Source: Streptomyces sp. NBC_01775
Lineage (GTDB): Bacteria; Actinomycetota; Actinomycetes; Streptomycetales; Streptomycetaceae
NCBI RefSeq assembly: GCF_035917675.1
Contig: NZ_CP109104.1
Location: 2,914,001-2,978,000, forward strand
Length of the DNA: 64,000 bases
Reading direction: 5' to 3'
Within the stretch, counting starts at the first letter, position 1. Each line of letters starts with the position of its first letter. This document shows positions 47,032 through 53,842 of the stretch, piece after piece. The notes under the pieces were generated by a model, which saw only the letters and a program-made list of their open reading frames with translations, was not told the DNA's origin and did no database searches. The position numbers were made by a program, and so were the translations under genes.

Positions 47032-47951
47032 GCCTGTCCCAGACCACGCCCACCCGGCACCCCGCGCGCGTTCCCCCTCCCGGGGGCGGCGGGCGCCCCC
47101 GGCACGGCTGGCGCTGGCTGCCGATCGCCCCGGCCACCGTCGTCCTGCTGCTCTTCCTGGCAGGGCCGATCCTCTACTGCGTCGCGATCGCCTTCACCGA
47201 CATGCGGCTGACGGGACAGGAGTCGGCCTCTTTCGTCGGGTTCGACAACTTCACCCGGGCCTTCGGGGACGAGCACTTCCGCAACTCGGTTGTCCTGACG
47301 CTGGTGTTCACCCTTCTGTCCTCGATCGTGGGCCAGAACACCCTCGGCCTGGCCCTGGCCTCGCTGATGCGGCGTGCCTCCAGGGTGGTGCGCGCGGTGA
47401 CGGGCGCGATCGTGATCAGCGCGTGGGTGCTGCCGGAGATCGTGGCGGGCTTCTTGCTCTACACGTTTTTCCACAAGGAGGGCCAGCTCAACGCGGTGTT
47501 GGAGTGGCTCCAGCTGCCGTCGCAGAACTGGATGTTCACGCTGCCGATCCTCGCGGTCTCCTTCGCCAACGTGTGGCGCGGCACCGCGTTCTCCATGCTC
47601 GTCTACTCCGCCGCGCTCTCGGAGATCCCCCAGGAGGTCACCGAGTCGGCGGAGGTGGACGGGGCCGGCGGCCTCAAGCGGCTGTGGCACATCACGCTGC
47701 CGATGATCCGCCGCTCGATCGGCACCAATCTGATGCTCAACACGCTCCAGACGCTGTCGGTCTTCGGCCTGATCTGGGCGATGACCAAGGGCGGCCCGGC
47801 CCACCGCAGCGAGACGCTGCCGGTGTTCATGTACGACCAGGCCTTCACCAAGTCGCTGATCGGCTACGGCACGGCCGTGGCGCTGCTGCTGCTCGTGGTC
47901 GGCGCGCTGTTCTCCGTGGTGTACCTGCGGCTGATGCGCGAGGAGGTGTAG
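47028..47951 (+). CDS. Sugar ABC transporter permease 1 (MalF-like)
   Basis: A 307-residue inner-membrane permease with about six helices. The EAA loop reads EIPQEVTESAEVDGAGGLKRLWHITLP when joined across two blocks, which is the site contacting the ATPase. It is coupled to the binding protein by an ATGA overlap. Its last codons GAG GAG GTG TAG also form a ribosome site, and an ATG follows immediately, as expected for a coupled second permease, but the frame there is broken after about 40 codons. Confidence 0.93.
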   Translation: MSLSQTTPTRHPARVPPPGGGGRPRHGWRWLPIAPATVVLLLFLAGPILYCVAIAFTDMRLTGQESASFVGFDNFTRAFGDEHFRNSVVLTLVFTLLSSIVGQNTLGLALASLMRRASRVVRAVTGAIVISAWVLPEIVAGFLLYTFFHKEGQLNAVLEWLQLPSQNWMFTLPILAVSFANVWRGTAFSMLVYSAALSEIPQEVTESAEVDGAGGLKRLWHITLPMIRRSIGTNLMLNTLQTLSVFGLIWAMTKGGPAHRSETLPVFMYDQAFTKSLIGYGTAVALLLLVVGALFSVVYLRLMREEV

Positions 47952-48075
47952 ATGCCGTCCGCCACGATGCACCCGGCCACGAAACCGCCCCCGACGCAGT
48001 GTGCCCGGCGGCCGGGTGGGGCGGGCCGCCGGGCGGTGGTGCTGGTGGTGCTGGTCGTACTGTGCGGGGCTGAAC
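47952..48075 (+). pseudogene. Truncated N-terminus of a possible second permease
   Basis: Directly after permease 1 an ATG opens a frame that reads a polar start, then RRPGGAGRRAVVLVVLVVL, the usual beginning of a MalG-like permease (basic patch followed by the first helix). The hydrophobic run then stops and the frame continues only as the antisense of the LAETG gene. A complete second permease with its own first helix begins at 48896. The fragment looks like the stump left when the reversed gene was inserted, but it is short and chance cannot be excluded. Confidence 0.4.
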
Positions 48076-48092
48076 GGGGGGTCAGCCCCGGA

Positions 48093-48731
48093 TCAGCCCT
48101 GTGTCGAGCGGCGCTTGCGCGCGAAGACGACGAGTCCGCCGCCGACGACGACCACGGCGGCAGCGATGCCGGCGATCATCGGGGTGTTGCTGGACGAACC
48201 GGTCTCAGCCAGGTTCTCGCCACCGCCCTGGGGGTTGGACGCGGGAGCGGTGGTGCTGGACTCCGGCGCGGTGGGCTGCGGCTTCTCCGTCTGCGAAGGA
48301 GTGCTGCTCGGCGCGGGCTTGGTGGGCGCCGGCTTGGTGGGCTCCTCGGTGGGAGTCGGCTTCGGGGGCTTGGTGGCGCAGACCGGGGAGGTCTTGGTCT
48401 CCGGGCCCCAGGAGTACTTGTCGTCGTCCCCGGCCTTGACCTGTGCCGTCACGGTCAGCGGCTTGGTGTGCTTGGGGAGATCGACCTTCTTGTGGAACTG
48501 ACCCTTGAAGGTCTCGGTCAGCAGCGTCTTGTCGCCGGCCTTCAGCGTGACGGTGTTGTCCTTGTCCTGGGCGTAGCTCGTCAAGTCGATCTGGACCGAG
48601 TAACAGTCCACGGACCACTTGGGAGTGTGTGCCTGGGCCGGCGCCGCAGCTATCGCGGTGCCGAGGAATGCCGCGGCACCCGTCGCCGCGATGGCGACCG
48701 ACCGCTGCCATCTGAGGCGCAGTGCTGTCAT
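48093..48731 (-). CDS. LAETG-motif sortase-dependent surface protein
   Basis: The ATG follows GGAAGGA; the product has 212 residues. The signal peptide (to about residue 34, AAAPAQAHTP) is followed by a small beta-rich domain of about 85 residues and a Thr/Pro/Lys stalk. The wall-sorting signal is NLAETG near residues 173-178, a hydrophobic helix and the ARKRRSTQG tail. LAXTG is the motif used by class E sortases of streptomycetes. The protein is predicted to be covalently linked to peptidoglycan. It is transcribed against the sugar transporter genes that flank it on both sides. Its function is unknown. Confidence 0.9.
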   Translation of the reverse strand: MTALRLRWQRSVAIAATGAAAFLGTAIAAAPAQAHTPKWSVDCYSVQIDLTSYAQDKDNTVTLKAGDKTLLTETFKGQFHKKVDLPKHTKPLTVTAQVKAGDDDKYSWGPETKTSPVCATKPPKPTPTEEPTKPAPTKPAPSSTPSQTEKPQPTAPESSTTAPASNPQGGGENLAETGSSSNTPMIAGIAAAVVVVGGGLVVFARKRRSTQG

Positions 48732-48895
48732 GTTTGTCCTTCCGGTAGAACCACGCCGCGCGAAGAGCGGACGGCGGGTGACAGCACGGTACTCCCGTCG
48801 GCCACGCGGGACACAACGACCCCGGTAATTCCAACTCTTCCACACGGAGGGACAGTTCGTGACCAGGAAGTGTTCACGATGAGGAGGACCGGACA

Positions 48896-49720
48896 GTGAC
48901 GCGCGGCACACGGCGGCGCCTGGCATCCGACGCCGGACTCGTGGTCGTCGCGGCGGCGTTCGTCGTCCCGCTGGCGTGGCTCGTGTTCGCCTCGCTCGAC
49001 GCGGAGGCCACCCTCCGGGTGAGGCCGCCCGGCTCGCCGACCCTGGAGAACTTCTCGGCGGTGCTGACCGACGAGATCACCTTCACGCCGATGCGCAACA
49101 GCCTGGTGCTGTGCGGCGGCGCGACCGCGCTGACGGTGGTGTGCGCCGCGCTCGCCGCCTATCCCCTCTCCCGCTTCAGATCCCGCTTCGCCCGGCCCTA
49201 TCTGCTGGGCATCCTGTTCACCACCTGCCTGCCGGTGACGGCGGTGATGGTGCCGGTCTACGGGCTGTTCGTGCAGACCAACCTCATCGACACCATGTAC
49301 GGCACGGCGCTGTTCCTGGCCGCCTCACAACTGCCCTTCGCCGTCTGGCTGATGAAGAACTTCATGGACGGGGTGCCCGAGGTCCTGGAGGAGGCCGCCT
49401 GGACCGACGGCGCCTCCTGGGGGCAGTCGCTGCTGCGGGTCATCCTGCCGCTGATGGGTCCCGGCGTCTCGGTGGTGGCGATCTACAGCTTCGTGATGAT
49501 GTGGGGCAACTTCTTCGTCCCGTTCATGCTGATCCTCAGCCCCGACCAGATGCCCGCCTCGGTCAGCATCTTCACCTTCTTCGGCAACTACGGCGCCGTC
49601 GTCTACGGGCAGCTGGCCGCCTTCTCCATCCTCTACTCGACGCCGGTGATCCTGCTCTACGTCCTCATCTCCCGCCGCCTGGGCGGCGGATTCCTGCTGG
49701 GCGGCGCGGTCAAGGGCTGA
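48896..49720 (+). CDS. Sugar ABC transporter permease 2 (MalG-like)
   Basis: A GTG with GAGGAGG upstream gives 274 residues with six helices. The EAA loop is GVPEVLEEAAWTDGASWGQS, and the membrane parts LPFAVWLMKNFMDG and SFVMMWGNFFVPFML are typical. It should pair with permease 1. In a standard operon the gene would start right after permease 1; here 944 bases including a reversed gene lie between. It has its own ribosome site, and read-through across the reversed gene or a separate promoter would be needed. The 3' end overlaps the convergent lysR gene by 11 bases. Confidence 0.92.
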   Translation: MTRGTRRRLASDAGLVVVAAAFVVPLAWLVFASLDAEATLRVRPPGSPTLENFSAVLTDEITFTPMRNSLVLCGGATALTVVCAALAAYPLSRFRSRFARPYLLGILFTTCLPVTAVMVPVYGLFVQTNLIDTMYGTALFLAASQLPFAVWLMKNFMDGVPEVLEEAAWTDGASWGQSLLRVILPLMGPGVSVVAIYSFVMMWGNFFVPFMLILSPDQMPASVSIFTFFGNYGAVVYGQLAAFSILYSTPVILLYVLISRRLGGGFLLGGAVKG

Positions 49721-50672
49721 GCACGCCCGCCGCGGGCTCCTCCGCCGGGTCGCCGACCGCCCGCGCGAAGGCGCGCAGCGTTGCCGTGTCCGCGCCCCTG
49801 GCGTGCACCAGGCCCAGCTCCGAGGGCGGCAGCCCGGTGACGGGCACGAAGGCCACGTCGGCGCGCGCATGGGTCTCGGCCGTCGGACGGCACAACAGCA
49901 TGGCGCCGCGCCCGGCGGCGGCGGTCGCCAGCCCCTCCTGGAGCGTGATGACGGCGGGCCCCCGCGGCACGGGCAGCCCGCCCGGTGTGTACGGGGGCGC
50001 CTGGTGGTCGCGCCAGTAGGCGGGCGCGGGCGGGCCGGCGGCGATGAGCGGGGTCGACGCCAACTCCTCGACGTCCAGCGCCGCGCGGCCCGCGAGGGGG
50101 TGGTTGGCGGCGACGGCGAGGGTCCAGGGCTGCCGCTCGAAGCACGGCCCCAGCACCAGGTCCGGCTCCCGCACAGGCAGCAACACGATCGCGGCATCCA
50201 CCTCGCCGCGCCGCACGGGCCCGAAGGGGTCGGCCATGGTGACCTCCACGACGCTCGTCTCCACCCGGGGATGGCGCGCGTGGAAGAGGCCCAGAGCCGC
50301 TGTCATCCGGTGGTTGGCGCTGCCCAGGAACCCCAGGCGCATGCGACCCGCCACACAGCGGGCCGCCGACCGCGCTTCGTCCACGACGTCGGCCAGCTGC
50401 CCGTAGGCGGGGCGCAGCCGGGTTACGAAGCGTTCGCCGAGCGGGGTCAGCGCCACCCTGCGGCTCGTACGCTCCACCAGGCGGGCGCCGACGCGGCTCT
50501 CCAGCGAGCGCAGCAGCTGGCTGACCCTGCTCTGCGACACGTACAGCCGCTCGCCCGCGCGGCCGAAGTGCAGCTCCTCGGCCAGCACCAGAAAGCACTC
50601 CAGCTCCCTGATCTCCAGCGAGTGGATCTCCGTGCCGCCCGTGCCCGTCACCCTGCCCGTTCGCGCGTCCAC
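49710..50672 (-). CDS. LysR family transcriptional regulator
   Basis: The GTG at 50672 follows AGGAG; the product has 320 residues. The helix-turn-helix (residues 20-80) reads LECFLVLAEELHFGRAGERL and YVSQSRVSQLLRSLE, a classical LysR start. The effector domain follows (PFGPVRRGEVDAAIVLLPV). The divergent gene is an MFS exporter, the likely target, and a 14-base perfect palindrome lies between them. The inducer is unknown. Confidence 0.93.
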   Translation of the reverse strand: MDARTGRVTGTGGTEIHSLEIRELECFLVLAEELHFGRAGERLYVSQSRVSQLLRSLESRVGARLVERTSRRVALTPLGERFVTRLRPAYGQLADVVDEARSAARCVAGRMRLGFLGSANHRMTAALGLFHARHPRVETSVVEVTMADPFGPVRRGEVDAAIVLLPVREPDLVLGPCFERQPWTLAVAANHPLAGRAALDVEELASTPLIAAGPPAPAYWRDHQAPPYTPGGLPVPRGPAVITLQEGLATAAAGRGAMLLCRPTAETHARADVAFVPVTGLPPSELGLVHARGADTATLRAFARAVGDPAEEPAAGVLSP

Positions 50673-50699
50673 GCCCGCTCCTCTCCATCGACACCGATG

Positions 50700-50713
50700 G
50701 CTCATCGATGAGC
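50700..50713. promoter_or_regulatory. Perfect palindrome, candidate LysR operator
   Basis: GCTCATCGATGAGC is a perfect 14-base palindrome, 28 bases upstream of the lysR start and 66 bases upstream of the divergent MFS start. The half-sequences GCTCAT and GATGAG recur just to its right, consistent with a recognition site plus activation site for a LysR-type regulator. Confidence 0.5.
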
Positions 50714-50778
50714 CCCGCTCATGGAAGGATGAGAAGTCCGCCGTTGTTCCCGCAGGTCACGCGGCGTTGGCTGGATCC

Positions 50779-51984
50779 ATGACCGAATCCGTCACCACGC
50801 CCGTCCCGCGGCGAACGACGCCCCGGGCACCGCTCAGCTCCTGGCTCGCCGTCCTCTCCCTCACCGGCGCCACGTTCTCCATCACCGCGACCGAGATGCT
50901 GCCGGTCGGCCTGCTCACCCCGATGAGTGGCGAACTGGGCGTCTCCGAGGGCTCGACGGGGCTCACCGTCACCCTCATGGGCCTGACCGCGGCCGTCGCG
51001 GCCCCCACTCTGCCGCTGCTCGCGGGCCGCCTGGACCGGCGGATCCTCCTGGCGGCGCTGATGACCGCGATGGCAGCCGCCAACCTGCTGTCGGCACTCG
51101 CCCCCTCGCTCACCGTGCTGCTGCTCGCCCGGGTCGCGGCGGGGGTGGCGCACGGCGGGGTGTGGGCGCTGGCGGCAAGCCTCGCGGTACGCCTCGTGCC
51201 AGCCGCGCGGGTAGGCCGGGCGCTGTCCACCGTGTTCGCCGGGATCGGCATCGCCTCGGTGCTCGCCGTCCCGGCCGGCACCATGCTCGGGCAGACCCTC
51301 GGCTGGCGGGCCGCGTTCTTCGCCGCGGCCGGCCTCACCGCGCTCGTCGCCCTGGCCCTGACCCTGACCCTGCCCGCGCTGCCCGCCGAGCGCGCGGTAC
51401 GCCCCCGCGAACTAGCCGGGCTCGCCGGGAACGTCCCGCTGCGCACCGGCATGCTCTTCCTGACCCTGCTGGTGATCGGCCAATTCGCCGCCTACACCTA
51501 CGTCCGCCCCTTCCTGGAACAGGTCTCCGGGGTCGCCCCCGGCCTGATCGGCGTGCTGCTCCTGGGCTACGGCGCGGCGGGCGTCGCCGGCAACTTCACG
51601 GCCGGCACGGCGGCCTCACGTACCCCGCGCCGGGTTCTGTTGGTGCTCAGCACCGGCATGGGCGCGACGATGGCGCTGCTGGCCGTGCTGGGCGGGCACG
51701 CCCCTTCGGCGATCGGCGTCCTGCTGCTGTGGGGCGTGTTCTACGGCGGGGTATCGGTCAGCAGCCAGGCCTACGTGCTGGCGACGGCGTCGGAGACCCG
51801 GGAGGCGGCGGGCGCGCTGTTCGCCTCGGTCTTCAACGCCTCGATCGCCCTGGGCGCCTTCATCGGAGGCCGCGTCGTGGACACCACTCCCCTACGCACG
51901 GTCCTGCTACTGGGCGCGGCCTTGTGCGCCGCGGCCCTGAGCGTGCTGGCTACCGCCAAGAGCCCGGCGGGCGGAAAGGGCTGA
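50779..51984 (+). CDS. MFS transporter, drug:proton antiporter type
   Basis: A 401-residue, 12-helix protein of the DHA1 group. SITATEMLPVGLLTPMSGELG at the first helix, the motif A equivalent LLAGRLDRRILLAALM, and ARVAAGVAHGGVWALAASLA are close to AraJ/CmlR-like exporters. It probably pumps out a toxic compound or sugar. It is divergent from the LysR gene, which is likely to control it. The start is the ATG at 50779; no strong ribosome site is visible. Confidence 0.9.
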   Translation: MTESVTTPVPRRTTPRAPLSSWLAVLSLTGATFSITATEMLPVGLLTPMSGELGVSEGSTGLTVTLMGLTAAVAAPTLPLLAGRLDRRILLAALMTAMAAANLLSALAPSLTVLLLARVAAGVAHGGVWALAASLAVRLVPAARVGRALSTVFAGIGIASVLAVPAGTMLGQTLGWRAAFFAAAGLTALVALALTLTLPALPAERAVRPRELAGLAGNVPLRTGMLFLTLLVIGQFAAYTYVRPFLEQVSGVAPGLIGVLLLGYGAAGVAGNFTAGTAASRTPRRVLLVLSTGMGATMALLAVLGGHAPSAIGVLLLWGVFYGGVSVSSQAYVLATASETREAAGALFASVFNASIALGAFIGGRVVDTTPLRTVLLLGAALCAAALSVLATAKSPAGGKG

Positions 51985-52175
51985 CCGTGTCAGGGGTTGG
52001 AGGCCGAGTAAGGCTCCGCTCGACGATCCGGACGCCAATGGCGGTCCGGGCATCACGTCCCCGCCTCTCGACCGGCCCGCACCTCGCACGAGCGCTCGAG
52101 GTTCCGCCGACCTCCCTCCTACCCGAGGGATGATCTTGCCCTTCCGCGACGGGAGAAGCGCGGGCGGGCAGGGCG

Positions 52176-52523
52176 CTATCGGGGTGGGTCCGGGCAGCGT
52201 TCGCCGGGCCGCGGGCACACCAGCGCGACCCGTACAACGAACTGGCCCCGGGAGTAGTATCCCGCGTAGGCGTCCGCGTGCCGGTCCACACTGGCCCGCA
52301 GGTAGTCCAGCTTCCCGTCGAGAGCGCTCGGTGGCGCCTCGCGCACTTCCTGGTCCAGCCACGCGAACACCTCCTCCGGATCCGTGAAGGTGCCCGCGCG
52401 CATGTGCTGAGGCTTGCGGAACCACTGCGAGATCGTGTTCGGCGGCGTCGCGGACTGGGGATCCCGGGCCTCCCTGTCCGGCGGTACCTGCCCACCGGTG
52501 TACGTATACGCGTGCCAGTGCAT
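52176..52523 (-). CDS. Hypothetical protein
   Basis: A 115-residue acidic soluble protein starting MHWHAYTYTGG. The middle (TFTDPEEVFAWLDQEVREA) is helical and looks genuinely coding. The end is Cys/Pro-rich. I recognise no family. It is the last minus-strand gene of the accessory segment that includes the mini-ORF chain, separated from it by a hairpin at 52546-52574. Confidence 0.6.
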   Translation of the reverse strand: MHWHAYTYTGGQVPPDREARDPQSATPPNTISQWFRKPQHMRAGTFTDPEEVFAWLDQEVREAPPSALDGKLDYLRASVDRHADAYAGYYSRGQFVVRVALVCPRPGERCPDPPR

Positions 52524-52545
52524 CCCCCGCGTCCTTCCGCGTAGG

Positions 52546-52574
52546 GCCCGGCGCCCGTTGACCGGACGCCGGGC
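52546..52574 (-). terminator. Hairpin after the 34-residue peptide gene
   Basis: An eight-base inverted repeat (GCCCGGCG / CGCCGGGC) with a 13-base loop lies just beyond the stop of the small peptide gene. It could end or attenuate transcription of the mini-ORF region. Confidence 0.5.
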
Positions 52575-52585
52575 GGTTGGCGCTG

Positions 52586-52690
52586 CTATCGGTCGCCGCC
52601 GCAGCCGGTACCGTCGCCGCAGTCGGGCTCGTCAGCGGGTTGGGTAGGCTCGTCGTCCTCGGGATCGACGTGGAGAACCAGTGCGTGCAT
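52586..52690 (-). CDS. 34-residue acidic peptide with Cys/Gly C-terminus
   Basis: An ATG with a very strong AGGAGGAG site five bases away opens a 34-codon frame. The N-terminal half begins MHALVLHVDPEDDEP and the C-terminal part has two Cys residues in a Gly/Thr/Asp context (DCGDGTGCGG). It is too short to be found as a standard ORF. An acidic leader-like half and a Cys-containing core-like half resemble ribosomally made peptide precursors, but no modification enzyme is nearby. I recognise no family. Confidence 0.5.
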   Translation of the reverse strand: MHALVLHVDPEDDEPTQPADEPDCGDGTGCGGDR

Positions 52691-52792
52691 CGTGCTCCTC
52701 CTCTGTTCGGTTTTCTCGGGGACCCGCCTCGGTGCCGCGGCTGTCACGCGATGGAGTGGAAGCCGGTGCGTGCGGCCCGCCCGGGGCGGGGG

Positions 52793-52933
52793 TCAGTTGT
52801 CCTGCCGGCTGTCAGAGGCGTCGGGGCCCACGGGACGGGGGCAGACGCCCCGGCCGGCCAGTTGGCCGGCTGCGGCGAACCTTGGGGACATCGGGCGAGC
52901 GAGCCGCTCCGCGCCGGTGTCCACGTGGTTCAC
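52793..52933 (-). CDS. 46-residue hypothetical peptide, last of the overlapping chain
   Basis: A GTG overlaps the stop of the 28-residue membrane peptide (GTGA). The frame gives MNHVDTGAERLARPMSPRF, then a Gly/Pro/Asp-rich end. There is no membrane segment. The support is the overlap and its place in the chain; the family is unknown. Confidence 0.45.
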   Translation of the reverse strand: MNHVDTGAERLARPMSPRFAAAGQLAGRGVCPRPVGPDASDSRQDN

Positions 52934-53016
52934 CGGCCTGTGATGCCGTAGGTGAGTGCCAGCACCAGGGCCGTGAGGGCGAGGATGTAGAGAGCCTCGC
53001 GACGACGGTGGCTCAT
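52930..53016 (-). CDS. 28-residue single-helix membrane peptide
   Basis: An ATG lies in an ATGA overlap with the upstream 65-residue gene. The peptide is MSHRRREALYILALTALVLA plus eight residues: a basic start and one hydrophobic helix, so it is probably a small inner-membrane protein. It is the fifth member of the chain of four-base overlaps. Confidence 0.5.
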   Translation of the reverse strand: MSHRRREALYILALTALVLALTYGITGR

Positions 53017-53210
53017 GACCGAGCCGAGTTGGTGGGGTGCTTGGCGTCGAGGTGGAGGGCCATGCCGCGTATGAGGATTCGCGCGAGGTCGGTCTCGTCG
53101 CGTCCTTCGGCTGCGCGGATCATGTGCCCGTACTGGTCGCACATCTCGCAGGGGCCCCGGCCACCCTCGTCCCTGCCTGCGCCTGGCTCGGTAGTGACCA
53201 GGCGCATCAC
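53013..53210 (-). CDS. 65-residue hypothetical protein with CxxC
   Basis: A GTG overlaps the stop of the preceding 23-residue frame. The product has a CEMCDQYGHM motif and a helical C-terminal half (DETDLARILIRGMALHLDAKH). The paired Cys and following His could bind a metal. It looks genuinely coding and is the best supported of the tiny genes here. The family is unknown. Confidence 0.6.
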   Translation of the reverse strand: MMRLVTTEPGAGRDEGGRGPCEMCDQYGHMIRAAEGRDETDLARILIRGMALHLDAKHPTNSARS

Positions 53211-53278
53211 AGGGCCGCCGGCCAGCAGCGGGCGGCCACCAGTTCCGGGGCGCGGTGCGGGTCATAGCCAGCGGTCAT
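53207..53278 (-). CDS. 23-residue peptide in the overlapping chain
   Basis: An ATG overlapping the stop of the 112-residue gene (ATGA), with GAGAGGGG upstream, opens MTAGYDPHRAPELVAARCWP plus three residues. Its stop again overlaps the next start. It could be a translated coupling peptide or a functional micropeptide. Confidence 0.4.
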   Translation of the reverse strand: MTAGYDPHRAPELVAARCWPAAL

Positions 53279-53613
53279 GTCCGGCCCCTCTCGACGGCGG
53301 ACGGGCAAGCGCACCGGCCGGTGACGACCACCCACGGCGCTGTCTTGGGCTGCGGCTCCTCACGCCCGGAGACGCGGGGGGTTTGGCCGCATCGTCGGCA
53401 GCGGCCCGCCGCCGCGCGCGCCGCCCGTACGAACACTCCGACATCACGCGGCATCGCGGTCACCCCCTGGGCACAGCGGGGACATTCACACGGCGGGTAC
53501 TCCAGCGGACGGCTGAGAGGCTGGGGCGCCTTGTCCTCGCCCTCCCGGACGGTGCGCCGTCGGCCCCAGGTGCAGTCGGAATCGCGGGATACGCGGATGG
53601 TCATTGTGGTCAC
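53275..53613 (-). CDS. Small Cys-rich, probably zinc-binding protein
   Basis: A GTG inside the stop overlap of the 27-residue frame gives 112 residues (an ATG three codons later is also possible). The protein has Cys clusters PCECPRCAQG, GRCRRCGQTP and GRCACPS, a zinc-ribbon-like arrangement, in an Arg-rich background suited to nucleic acid binding. I do not recognise the family. Confidence 0.55.
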   Translation of the reverse strand: MTTMTIRVSRDSDCTWGRRRTVREGEDKAPQPLSRPLEYPPCECPRCAQGVTAMPRDVGVFVRAARAAAGRCRRCGQTPRVSGREEPQPKTAPWVVVTGRCACPSAVERGRT

Positions 53614-53693
53614 GGCCGCAACCCCGGCACAGGGCGGCTGCGCGCGGCGGCGTAGGCGGCTCCCTCGCCGGAGCCGGTCGTCAGTGTCTGCAT
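53610..53693 (-). CDS. 27-residue peptide, first of the overlapping chain
   Basis: An ATG with GAGGA eight bases upstream opens MQTLTTGSGEGAAYAAARSR plus seven residues (ending PGLRP). It starts 150 bases downstream of the XRE-TPR regulator gene on the same strand and is the first of six frames joined by four-base overlaps. The short length and position allow the idea of a leader or signalling peptide, without direct evidence. Confidence 0.45.
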   Translation of the reverse strand: MQTLTTGSGEGAAYAAARSRPVPGLRP

Positions 53694-53697
53694 GGAG

Positions 53698-53766
53698 CTG
53701 TCCTCACTGGGATGAGCGGCACCGGATCCTGAGGGGATGACCGAAGCCGCCGGTCGGTGAGGACAG
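53698..53766. promoter_or_regulatory. Inverted repeat in the leader of the mini-ORF chain
   Basis: CTGTCCTCAC at 53698-53707 and GTGAGGACAG at 53757-53766 are exact complements ten bases long, 49 bases apart. One arm overlaps the ribosome site of the first mini-ORF, so the repeat could control its translation as RNA or bind the adjacent regulator as DNA. Confidence 0.4.
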
Positions 53767-53842
53767 TAGGAGTGCGGAACCTTCCGCCCCAGGGACGGCC
53801 CGCCCTATTTCGCAGCCTCGCTGGGACGCCTTGTCCTAGCTG

